Positions 56,938-64,000 of a stretch of 64,000 bases of DNA are shown here, one piece after another. Location: the NCBI RefSeq assembly GCF_001542855.1, contig NZ_LNBY01000015.1, positions 310,001-374,000 of the forward strand, in the 5' to 3' direction. The stretch is from Erythrobacter sp. AP23 (GTDB lineage Bacteria > Pseudomonadota > Alphaproteobacteria > Sphingomonadales > Sphingomonadaceae). Numbering within the stretch: position 1 is the first letter of the stretch; every line of letters starts with the position of its first letter. The notes below the pieces were generated by a model that was not told where the DNA came from, searched no databases, and was given only the letters and a program-made list of their open reading frames with translations. The translations under genes were made by a program, and so were the position numbers.

Positions 56938-58320
56938 ATGCTTTCGGTACTCGACATCTTCAGAATCGGGATCGGCCCCTCGTCCTCGCACACGGTCGGG
57001 CCGATGCGGATTGCGCGGACCTTCGTCCGGGCGCTGGCCAAGTCGGGCAAGCTGGACAAGACCGCACGAGTGGCCGTCGAATTGCAGGGCTCTCTGGCGC
57101 TGACGGGTGTGGGTCACGGGACGGTAGATGCCACGATCCTCGGCCTGATGGGCTTTGCGCCCGACACGACCTGCCCCGACGAAGCGGCGGTCGCGCTTGA
57201 TCGGCTGCGCAGCAACAAACGACTCAAACTCGGAGGCGCGCGCGAGATCGCATTCGACCCGAGCGGCGATATCGAGCTCGCAGGGCATATCATTCCCGAT
57301 CTGCACCCAAATGGCATGACGCTGACTGCCTATGATGACGCGGCCAAGCAGCTGTCCAAGCGCACCTATTATTCGACCGGCGGCGGCTTCGTCGCCTCCG
57401 AAGCGCAATTGAAGCGCAAGCCCAAGGACGACCGGATCAATGCGGGCGCGCGCGTGCCGCATGATTTCGGTTCGGCGGAAGAGTTGCTCGCGGCATGCGA
57501 GGAGGCCGGCCTTCCGATCGCGGAACTCGTTCTTGCAAACGAGGATGCCTTCCGCCCGCGCGACAAGACGCTCGACGGCATCGACCGTATCGCCAGCGCG
57601 ATGGACCAGTGCATCGATCGCGGGCTCACCCAGCGCGGCATTCTGCCGGGTGGGTTGAAAGTCGCGCGGCGTGCGCCCGATCTGTGGGACAAGCTCTCCG
57701 CCAACCCGCAATCGAACGAACGCGAACAATTGTTCGACTGGCTCAATTGCTATGCCATGGCGGTGAACGAGGAGAACGCCGCCGGCGGGCGCGTGGTCAC
57801 CGCTCCGACCAATGGAGCAGCGGGTATCATCCCGGCGGTCATCCGCTTCTATTGCGAGGACGAGGGCGCTCGCTGTACCGAGCGGCGCCGCACTTTCCTG
57901 CTCACCGCGGGCGCGATCGGGCTGCTCTACAAGCAGCGCGCGAGTATTTCTGGCGCCGAGATGGGCTGCCAGGGCGAGGTCGGCGTCGCCTGCTCGATGG
58001 CTGCGGGCGGGCTCGCGGCGCTGTGGGGCGCCTCGCCCCAGCAAGTCGCCTGCGCGGCGGAAATCGGCATGGAACACAATCTCGGCCTGACCTGCGATCC
58101 TGTCGGCGGGCTCGTGCAGGTGCCCTGTATCGAGCGCAACGCCATCGGCGCGGTCAAGGCGGTCAATGCCGCGCGCCTCGCGCTGCACCGGCCCGAGACC
58201 GACACCCGCGTCAGCCTCGACCAGGTGATCGAGACCATGCGCCAGACCGGGCTCGACATGTCGAGCAAGTACAAGGAGACGAGCCAGGGCGGTCTGGCGG
58301 TCAATGTGATCGAATGCTGA
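56938..58320 (+). CDS. sdaA: L-serine ammonia-lyase, iron-sulfur type
   Basis: 460 residues, the single-chain form with N-terminal beta (1-160) and C-terminal alpha domains. [21 protein letters not shown] opens the protein (seen in parts), [19 protein letters not shown] follows, and the cluster cysteines lie in [29 protein letters not shown]. It converts serine to pyruvate and ammonium with a 4Fe-4S cluster. It diverges from gyrB with a 120-base gap. Confidence 0.96.
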   Translation: MLSVLDIFRIGIGPSSSHTVGPMRIARTFVRALAKSGKLDKTARVAVELQGSLALTGVGHGTVDATILGLMGFAPDTTCPDEAAVALDRLRSNKRLKLGGAREIAFDPSGDIELAGHIIPDLHPNGMTLTAYDDAAKQLSKRTYYSTGGGFVASEAQLKRKPKDDRINAGARVPHDFGSAEELLAACEEAGLPIAELVLANEDAFRPRDKTLDGIDRIASAMDQCIDRGLTQRGILPGGLKVARRAPDLWDKLSANPQSNEREQLFDWLNCYAMAVNEENAAGGRVVTAPTNGAAGIIPAVIRFYCEDEGARCTERRRTFLLTAGAIGLLYKQRASISGAEMGCQGEVGVACSMAAGGLAALWGASPQQVACAAEIGMEHNLGLTCDPVGGLVQVPCIERNAIGAVKAVNAARLALHRPETDTRVSLDQVIETMRQTGLDMSSKYKETSQGGLAVNVIEC

Positions 58321-58363
58321 TCTAGTCTCTCGACAGGCGCGTGCGCAGCGATAGGGTGCGCGC

Positions 58364-59917
58364 ATGGGAGAGACACAGATTGCCGCGCTGGCCGAACCCT
58401 TCGGCAGCTTTCCGCAAATCATCGCCGCCAACGCCGCAGCCCTGGGCAGCCAGGTCGCGATGCGAGACGACGATGGCGAGCTGACCTGGTCCGAACTGGG
58501 CGACAGGGTCGAGCGGATCGCCGCGCGGCTGGCAGAGGAAGGTTTCGAGCGAGGCCAGTCGGTAGCAATCCTCGGCTATTCCTCGATCCCCTATGCGCTG
58601 GTGTTTCTCGCCGCGGTGCGCGCGGGCGGAGTGGCAGCGCCACTGACCACCAGCGCCAGTCCCGACCAGCTAGCCGGAATGGCGAGCGATTCGGGCGCGC
58701 AGCACATCTTCATCGATCGCGCGAAGCTGGTCGAACTGGGCGAGGATTGCTTCGCGGGCATGACGCGCGTCGTGCTCGACGAAGATCTCGATAGCTGGAT
58801 GGCGCCGGAAGGGACCATCGCACCGGCTTTCGACCCGCAACCGGGCGATCCGTTCAACATAATCTATTCCAGCGGGACGACCGGCACGCCCAAGGGTATC
58901 GTCCATTCGCACCTGATGCGCTGGCGGCAATTCGCATCGACGGCGGCGAGCTGGCTCGAGAGCGGCCTGCCGGTGCGCACGCTGGCCTCGACTCCGCTGT
59001 ATTCGAACACCACCATGGTTGCTTTCCTGCCACCACTGCTTGCGGGCGGGACCGTGAGGGTCATGCGCAAGTTCGACGTGCTTCGGTGGCTGGAATTCGC
59101 GCAAGACGACCGGGCGACCGCGACAATGCTGGTGCCGGTTCAATACCGGCGCCTGATGCAGGAACCGCGCTTCGATGACTTCGATCTGTCCAGCCTGCAG
59201 CTTAAGTACTGCACCTCCGCGCCTTTCCCGGCAGACCTGAAGCGCGAAGTTCTCGACCGGATGCCCGGCGCGCTGATCGAAATCTATTCGATGACCGAGG
59301 GCGGGGTGGTGTGCCTGCTCGAAGCGCACAAGTTCCCCGACAAGCTGCACACTGTCGGCCGCCCCGCGCCGGGCAGCGAATTGAAAGTGCTCGACGATGC
59401 CGATAAGCCCGTGCCGCCGGGCGAAGCGGGCAATCTGATCGGGCGCAGCCAGACCATGATGGCAGGTTACAAGAACCAGCCGGATAAAACGCGCGAAGGC
59501 TACTGGACCGATCCCGAAACGGGCGAAGTGTGGCAGCGGATGGGCGATATCGGCCGTGTGGATGCCGAGGGTTTCGTCGAGCTAGTCGGCCGCGCCAAGG
59601 ACATGATCATCTCGGGCGGGTTCAACATCTTCCCCGTCGATCTCGAAGGCGAATTGCTGCGCGAGGCCGAGGTGGTCGAAGCCGCAGTAATCGGCGTGCC
59701 GAGCGAGCGTTGGGGCGAAACGCCCGTGGGATTCGTTACCCTAAAAAACGGTGCGGGCGACTGCGAGGCGATCCGCGAGAGGGTCAATGCGCGGCTGGGC
59801 AAGACCCAGCGCCTTGCCCAGCTTCACGCGATCGAAGACATGCCGCGCAGCCATATCGGCAAGCTGCTCAAGACCGACCTGCGCGCGGAGGCCGAGCGGC
59901 GGGGCTTGCCCGTCTAG
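58364..59917 (+). CDS. AMP-binding acyl-CoA synthetase / ligase
   Basis: 517 residues. Motifs: NIIYSSGTTGTPKGIVHSH, IYSMTEGG, RMGDIGRVDAEG, GRAKDMIISGGFNIFP and the C-terminal lysine region SHIGKLLKTDLR. It forms an acyl-adenylate then the CoA ester. It resembles long-chain or aromatic acid ligases, without further resolution. The stop codon shares CTAG with the stop of a small gene on the other strand. Confidence 0.93.
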   Translation: MGETQIAALAEPFGSFPQIIAANAAALGSQVAMRDDDGELTWSELGDRVERIAARLAEEGFERGQSVAILGYSSIPYALVFLAAVRAGGVAAPLTTSASPDQLAGMASDSGAQHIFIDRAKLVELGEDCFAGMTRVVLDEDLDSWMAPEGTIAPAFDPQPGDPFNIIYSSGTTGTPKGIVHSHLMRWRQFASTAASWLESGLPVRTLASTPLYSNTTMVAFLPPLLAGGTVRVMRKFDVLRWLEFAQDDRATATMLVPVQYRRLMQEPRFDDFDLSSLQLKYCTSAPFPADLKREVLDRMPGALIEIYSMTEGGVVCLLEAHKFPDKLHTVGRPAPGSELKVLDDADKPVPPGEAGNLIGRSQTMMAGYKNQPDKTREGYWTDPETGEVWQRMGDIGRVDAEGFVELVGRAKDMIISGGFNIFPVDLEGELLREAEVVEAAVIGVPSERWGETPVGFVTLKNGAGDCEAIRERVNARLGKTQRLAQLHAIEDMPRSHIGKLLKTDLRAEAERRGLPV

Positions 59918-59997
59918 ATTACCGTCGGCGAGAGCAGCAGGCTGGTTAGACCGGCGGCCAAAATGAGGGCGGCGAAACGGTTTGCGACATCGAACAT
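59914..59997 (-). CDS. 27-residue membrane peptide
   Basis: A short frame encodes 27 residues, beginning MFDVANRFAAL and ending LLLSPTVI, with one hydrophobic helix of about 18 residues. Support for coding: a perfect AAGGAG 8 bases before the ATG, a stop overlapping the converging synthetase stop in CTAG, and amphipathic/hydrophobic composition. No family is recognised. It could be a small inner-membrane regulator or a leaderless toxin-like peptide; neither is shown. Confidence 0.55.
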   Translation of the reverse strand: MFDVANRFAALILAAGLTSLLLSPTVI

Positions 59998-60000
59998 GAC

Positions 60001-60568
60001 AAATCTCCTTGCGTGAGTGTGCAAGGACGTTCGCGTACGCCTTTGCGAAAGTTACACGAGCGAATCGCTGCGAGCGTTTCGAGACGCGGCGCCGACTTCT
60101 AGGGGGGAGGGAGAGGAATGTCGGCGGCCGCGTCTCTACTCGCTGCCATATCGCCTCGCCGGTGCGGGGGGCCGGTGGCCGGCCGCTATTGGCGAGGAAG
60201 GCCAGAAGCACGGTTGCTTGGGGGACCGACGCTCCTGCAAATCGTCCGGGACGGAGTATCAGGGGTCACCGTCCGGCTGTGAAGTCGGTAATAATCTTTC
60301 AGTCGAGTGATAGAAAGTGAGAAAAGGTTGAACGACGTTGCGTTTTGCGCAACGCAGTATTCATATGCATTTGGGCCTGATGAGCGGCATTCCGCTATTC
60401 CCGGCGGGAGAAGGTCCGGGCATTCCTTGCGAATTGCATCGAAATGCACAGCCGCAATGTCGAGCAGGCACCGCCGCAAGCGCCGCTAGGCCCGTTCTCC
60501 AGCGTCTGCCACTCAATCGGTTCGCTGGTGCTGGACAGGCGTGGCGCGCTGGCCTTAACGGGTGCGCC
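60001..60568. other. 568-base intergenic region before guaA
   Basis: No convincing gene is seen. The stretch holds several inverted repeats, for example CGTTGCG/CGCAACG (60336-60354) around TTTTG, and GGCCGG/CCGGCC near 60170-60185. The middle part (about 60290-60400) is AT-richer. The guaA frame stays open without stops back to 60338, but this leader lacks GuaA homology. It may hold the guaA promoter and the promoter of the small leftward gene at 59914-59997. Confidence 0.5.
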
Positions 60569-62143
60569 ATGCAGGCAGAACATCTTCCCGATTCCATTCT
60601 GATCGTCGACTTCGGCAGTCAGGTCACCCAGCTTATTGCACGCCGCGTGCGCGAGGCGGGGGTCTATTCGGAGATCGCACCGTTCACACAGGCGGAAGAT
60701 GCCTTCAATCGGCTCAAGCCCAAGGGTGTGATCCTGTCCGGCGGCCCGGCCAGCGTGCCCGATGAAGACAGCCCGCGCGCGCCCGACATCATCTTCGGAT
60801 CCGGCGTGCCCGTACTCGGCATTTGCTATGGCCAGCAGGTCATGACCCACCAGCTCGGCGGCGAGGTCCGCCCGGGGCATGAAACCGGCGAGGGCGGCGA
60901 GTTCGGCCGCGCATTCTGCGAGGTGTCGGATGAATGCGTCCTTTTCGACGGCCTGTGGAAGCCGGGCGAAACGCACCAGGTTTGGATGAGCCACGGTGAC
61001 AAGGTTACCCGGATTGCCGAGGGTTTCCGTATCGTCGCAACAAGCTCCGGTGCGCCCTTCGCGCTGATCGCCGATGACGAGCGCCGCTATTACGGCACCC
61101 AGTTCCATCCCGAAGTGGTCCATACGCCCGATGGCGGCAAGCTGCTGGCCAATTTCGTGCGTCACGTCTGCGGCCTGGCGGGCGACTGGACCATGGCCGA
61201 ATTCCGCAAGACCAAGATCGCCGAAATCCGTGAACAGGTCGGCGACGGCAAGGTCATCTGTGGCCTGTCGGGCGGCGTCGATTCCGCGGTTGCCGCAGTC
61301 CTCATCCACGAGGCGATCGGCGAACAGCTGACTTGCGTATTCGTCGACCACGGTCTGATGCGCATGAACGAGGCCGAGCAGGTCGTCACGCTGTTCCGCG
61401 ACCATTACAATATCCCGCTGGTCCACGTGGATGCCGAGGACATGTTTCTCGAAGGGCTGGCCGGCCAGACCGACCCCGAAAAGAAGCGCAAGTTCATCGG
61501 CGGCGCCTTCATCGACCTGTTCGAGGCCGAGGCCAAGAAGATCGGTGGCGCGGATTTCCTCGCACAGGGCACGCTTTATCCCGACGTGATCGAAAGCGTC
61601 AGCTTTACCGGCGGGCCCAGCGTCACGATCAAGAGCCACCACAATGTCGGCGGTCTTCCAGAACGTATGAACATGCAACTGGTCGAACCCTTGCGCGAAC
61701 TGTTCAAGGACGAGGTCCGCGAATTGGGGCGCGAGCTGGGCCTGCCCGAGATTTTCGTGGGCCGCCATCCCTTCCCCGGCCCGGGCCTGGCCATCCGCAT
61801 CCCTGGCGAAGTGACCAAGGAACGCTGCGACATCCTGCGCAAGGCCGACGCGATCTACCTTGAGGAAATCCGCAATGCGGGTCTTTACGACGCGATCTGG
61901 CAGGCCTTCGCCGTGCTGCTGCCGGTCAAGACCGTCGGCGTGATGGGCGACGGGCGCACCTACGACAGCGTCTGCGGACTGCGTGCGGTGACCAGCACCG
62001 ATGGCATGACTGCCGATATCTATCCCTTCGACAGCACTTTTCTCAGCCGCGTCGCCACGCGCATCATCAACGAGGTACAGGGCATCAACCGCGTGGTATA
62101 CGACTATACGTCGAAGCCCCCGGGCACGATCGAATGGGAGTGA
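60569..62143 (+). CDS. guaA: GMP synthase (glutamine-hydrolysing)
   Basis: 524 residues. Class I glutamine amidotransferase (1-200) with [14 protein letters not shown], the nucleophile in LGICYGQQ and the histidine in QFHPEV; ATP pyrophosphatase with SGGVDSAV near 228; C-terminal dimerisation domain ending KPPGTIEWE. It makes GMP from XMP. The start MQAEHLPDS fits the homology. A second, diverged copy of the last 32 codons lies at 63602-63700. Confidence 0.97.
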   Translation: MQAEHLPDSILIVDFGSQVTQLIARRVREAGVYSEIAPFTQAEDAFNRLKPKGVILSGGPASVPDEDSPRAPDIIFGSGVPVLGICYGQQVMTHQLGGEVRPGHETGEGGEFGRAFCEVSDECVLFDGLWKPGETHQVWMSHGDKVTRIAEGFRIVATSSGAPFALIADDERRYYGTQFHPEVVHTPDGGKLLANFVRHVCGLAGDWTMAEFRKTKIAEIREQVGDGKVICGLSGGVDSAVAAVLIHEAIGEQLTCVFVDHGLMRMNEAEQVVTLFRDHYNIPLVHVDAEDMFLEGLAGQTDPEKKRKFIGGAFIDLFEAEAKKIGGADFLAQGTLYPDVIESVSFTGGPSVTIKSHHNVGGLPERMNMQLVEPLRELFKDEVRELGRELGLPEIFVGRHPFPGPGLAIRIPGEVTKERCDILRKADAIYLEEIRNAGLYDAIWQAFAVLLPVKTVGVMGDGRTYDSVCGLRAVTSTDGMTADIYPFDSTFLSRVATRIINEVQGINRVVYDYTSKPPGTIEWE

Positions 62144-62220
62144 GGCCAGCGGAGGCCGGGGAACATCCCCCACAGCCTCCCGTTCCAATTGCGAGACTTA
62201 TTGTCGCAAGGGGAGCCCCA

Positions 62221-62664
62221 ATGATCCGTCGCACGCTTGTCACCGCCACCGCTGCTATCGCTCTTACCGGCTGCGAAACGGTCCAGCAGACCTATACCGA
62301 GGCCATTTCTTCGACCTATACTGCCGAACTAAGCGGCGCGAACGAGGTGCATCCGGGCGATCCCGATGGGTCGGGGTTGGCGGAAATCAGCTTTGCCGAC
62401 GAGCTTACGCGGGTGTGCTGGGACCTGAGCGATCTTGAAAACATTGCGCCGATCACGGGCGCGCATATCCATCGCGGTGCCGCAGGAACGGATGGTCCAG
62501 TGGTCCTCCCTCTCAAGCAGGCGACCGAGGGCGGCTGGCGTGGATGCAGCAGCGATACCTCGTGGGTGCAACAGGCCTTCGACGAAGGCATCGGCAATTA
62601 TTACGTGAACGTCCACACGGCAGAATATCCCAGGGGCGCAATTCGCGGACAATTGCAGCAGTAG
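62221..62664 (+). CDS. CHRD-domain lipoprotein
   Basis: 147 residues. MIRRTLVTATAAIALTGCET is a lipoprotein signal with lipobox LTGC. The mature part is a CHRD domain (named after chordin): YTAELSGANEVHPGDPDGSG, then ITGAHIHRGAAGTDGPVV and NYYVNVHTAEYPRGAIRGQL. CHRD domains occur in many secreted bacterial proteins and have no defined activity. It lies 77 bases after guaA and before the guaA tail copy, inside a possible inserted segment. Confidence 0.9.
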   Translation: MIRRTLVTATAAIALTGCETVQQTYTEAISSTYTAELSGANEVHPGDPDGSGLAEISFADELTRVCWDLSDLENIAPITGAHIHRGAAGTDGPVVLPLKQATEGGWRGCSSDTSWVQQAFDEGIGNYYVNVHTAEYPRGAIRGQLQQ

Positions 62665-62689
62665 AGCGCAAAGCGGGGAGGGGCGGGAC

Positions 62690-63550
62690 TTGACTTCGAT
62701 ATCTAGCGGAACAGTCCTCCTCATACCGCTGACGCTTTGCCTTGCCGCATGCGCAACCACGCCGGACGTCGCGACAGCGCTTGACTGCAAGGCTCCCGAA
62801 AAGCTGGGCCTGTACGATCCCTCGCGCGATCTTCTGGTTGCCAATTACGATTCCAAACCCGACGTCGATGATTTGCAGGCGGTCGCGGGGCTGGGATCGG
62901 TGCTCAGGCACCCCGACTATGCCTGTATCGACTATATCGCCACCGCCGGTGCCTATGGCTCGCAGGGCGGGAAGTTTCTTCCGGCAGCACAGCTCTTCAC
63001 TCTCGCATTCGGCGCCAAGTGGTTGGACGCGCACACCGATCGCGATGCCACGGTCGTCGCGCTCGCCGAGCGGATGCACACGACTATTGCGCGTGGCGGC
63101 AGGGTGTGGGTTGCCGAGGCGGGGCAGTCCGACGTGACCGCTGCTGCGGTCGAGCAGCTGCCAAAGGACATGTGGACCGGCGTTCACGTGGTCCAGCACA
63201 GTTATTGGAATGAAAGCATGACCAGTGACGAGGCGATGCAGACGGTCGTCTACAACACACGCTATCACCGCATCCAGGACGGCAATTTCCCTGACAATGG
63301 CTCGCCCGCCTTCAATACGACGGAAAATCGGCACTGGCAGGCGCTGCTCGCCGACCCGCACATCGGCCCGATCTGGGCCGAAGCAAAACGCCTGTCCGAC
63401 CTTCACAACCCGGTAGCTGCCTATGTGAACCCGGCGGTCGCTGCAGGTGGGCTCGATTTCTCGGATACGGTCGAAATCGCCTACATCTTCGGCTTTGACG
63501 ACATGGAGGGTGTCGGGGATTTCGTGGAGCGGTTTGCGCGCGGCGAATAG
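62690..63550 (+). CDS. lipoprotein with nucleoside-hydrolase-like domain
   Basis: 286 residues from a TTG start after GGGGAGGGG. A lipoprotein signal ends in the lipobox LAAC (CLAACAT, cysteine about 21). The next part VANYDSKPDVDDLQAVAGL resembles the Asp-rich calcium-binding N-terminal motif of inosine/uridine nucleoside hydrolases, but the classical DTDPGxDD is altered. The rest has matching alpha/beta segments, for example GRVWVAEAGQSDVTAAA. Hydrolase activity is therefore only a possibility. It ends 51 bases before the guaA tail copy. Confidence 0.65.
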   Translation: MTSISSGTVLLIPLTLCLAACATTPDVATALDCKAPEKLGLYDPSRDLLVANYDSKPDVDDLQAVAGLGSVLRHPDYACIDYIATAGAYGSQGGKFLPAAQLFTLAFGAKWLDAHTDRDATVVALAERMHTTIARGGRVWVAEAGQSDVTAAAVEQLPKDMWTGVHVVQHSYWNESMTSDEAMQTVVYNTRYHRIQDGNFPDNGSPAFNTTENRHWQALLADPHIGPIWAEAKRLSDLHNPVAAYVNPAVAAGGLDFSDTVEIAYIFGFDDMEGVGDFVERFARGE

Positions 63551-63601
63551 ACGGAGCCAACGGGACGAGCGCGGAATTCGGGCCATGGGAGCGTCGCCCG
63601 C

Positions 63602-63700
63602 GGCCGTGTCGCCTCCCACATCACCAATGATGTTCAGCGTATCAATCGGCTGGTGTATGACGGTGCTTCGAAGCCGCCCACCAATATCGAATGGGAGTAG
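63602..63700 (+). pseudogene. displaced copy of the guaA 3' end
   Basis: Read in frame it encodes [20 protein letters not shown] and then [11 protein letters not shown] and a stop, matching the last 32 residues of the intact GuaA at 21 positions. Upstream of 63602 the frame has no GuaA homology, so only the tail is present. Codons differ at many synonymous sites, so the two copies are old or of different origin. A displaced guaA 3' end is the classical scar left when an integrative element enters at the guaA terminus. Confidence 0.85.
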
Positions 63701-63703
63701 TCA

Positions 63704-64000
63704 ATGCAGCCAGACGAAGTGCTGATTCGCATCGCCTCCGGGCGGACCGACCTGTTCGTCGATCTGTTGAAGCGCGACGACTGGCGCGACGTTTTGACGC
63801 AGGGGCGCATCAAGCCGCTGCAGTGGCTGGTCTATTACGACGACGTCACTGCAATGAAGCTGGTGCTCGATGCCGGCGGGGACTTGTCGAGCATCGACCT
63901 CGATGAAGAATTGGGAAACGCCGCGTTCTTCGGTCACTGGAAGATGTGCGACTTCCTGCTGATGCAAGGCGCCGATGCGCGCTATGCCAATGCGGACACC
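63704..64000 (+). CDS. ankyrin-repeat protein, N-terminal part
   Basis: At least 99 residues; the frame runs off the right edge. It begins MQPDEVLIRIASGRTDLFVD. Ankyrin-type units are seen as VTAMKLVLDAGGDLSSID and LGNAAFFGHWKMCDFLLMQGADARYANAD in parts, the helix-loop-helix periodicity with the GADxxxxN turn. No signal peptide is seen, so it is probably cytoplasmic. It follows the displaced guaA tail by 3 bases. Confidence 0.8.
   Translation, partial: MQPDEVLIRIASGRTDLFVDLLKRDDWRDVLTQGRIKPLQWLVYYDDVTAMKLVLDAGGDLSSIDLDEELGNAAFFGHWKMCDFLLMQGADARYANADT

Noticed and set aside
60186-60479. 97-residue frame on the minus strand before guaA
   Set aside because: No ribosome binding site, no domain and poor codon pattern.
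60338-60568. 77-codon in-frame extension of guaA
   Set aside because: Open by chance; no GuaA homology and the standard N-terminus starts at 60569.
60395-62188. 597-residue frame on the minus strand
   Set aside because: Antisense to guaA; composition typical of mirror frames.

Overview
The window is GC-rich, tightly packed chromosomal DNA of an alphaproteobacterium, most probably a sphingomonad of the Erythrobacteraceae type. This placement is an inference from the high GC, the gene set (HerA-like DUF853, DUF389, HWE histidine kinase, GlnD, an FtsK with a gamma domain, leucine-catabolism genes) and the many lipoproteins with clean lipoboxes. No rRNA, tRNA, CRISPR array, transposase, integrase or phage gene was found.

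Layout. 1-5.1 kb: the tail of a PPK2 polyphosphate kinase, then a leftward acyl-CoA catabolic operon (acyl-CoA dehydrogenase, family III CoA-transferase, thiolase, MaoC-like hydratase). 5.1-12.5 kb: two acidic lipoproteins, recQ, a small membrane protein, a beta-helix protein, a DksA-like zinc finger, psd, a GNAT, ribA and xth. 12.5-15.8 kb: an alkaline phosphatase lipoprotein bracketed by inverted copies of a roughly 160-bp palindromic element, a candidate small RNA with its own promoter and terminator, lolA, and rpmG. 15.8-23.3 kb: arfB, an RluA-type pseudouridine synthase, a pabB-pabC fusion, a HerA-like ATPase, and an EF-hand/response-regulator/kinase operon preceded by 10-bp phased repeats. 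23.3-35.2 kb: cupin, glyoxalase-fold protein, aminopeptidase P, oligopeptidase B, HAD hydrolase, thioesterase, ald, DUF389, ftsK and a ThiE-like gene. 35.2-45.7 kb: yggS, glnD, acyl-CoA synthetase, lgt, a MidA-type methyltransferase, DUF2147, and a betaine-type ABC transporter with fused permease and binding protein. 45.7-53.2 kb: an HWE light/GAF-PAS-type kinase, then isovaleryl-CoA dehydrogenase and methylcrotonyl-CoA carboxylase beta subunit split by an AT-richer NYN-domain gene that has its own promoter and a structured, terminator-like leader; then acyltransferase, DUF1295 and TetR genes. 53.2-64 kb: AI-2E transporter, gyrB, sdaA, an acyl-CoA synthetase, a 27-residue membrane peptide gene, guaA, two lipoproteins, a second diverged copy of the guaA 3' end, and an ankyrin protein that runs off the window.

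The most unusual points are the NYN gene with its structured leader inside the leucine-degradation genes, the displaced guaA tail that marks a probable old integration, the dispersed palindromic element family, and the phased repeats in front of the calcium-binding two-component operon. Many genes overlap by 4 bases (ATGA, TTGA, or CTAG at convergent ends), so much of the window is translationally coupled.
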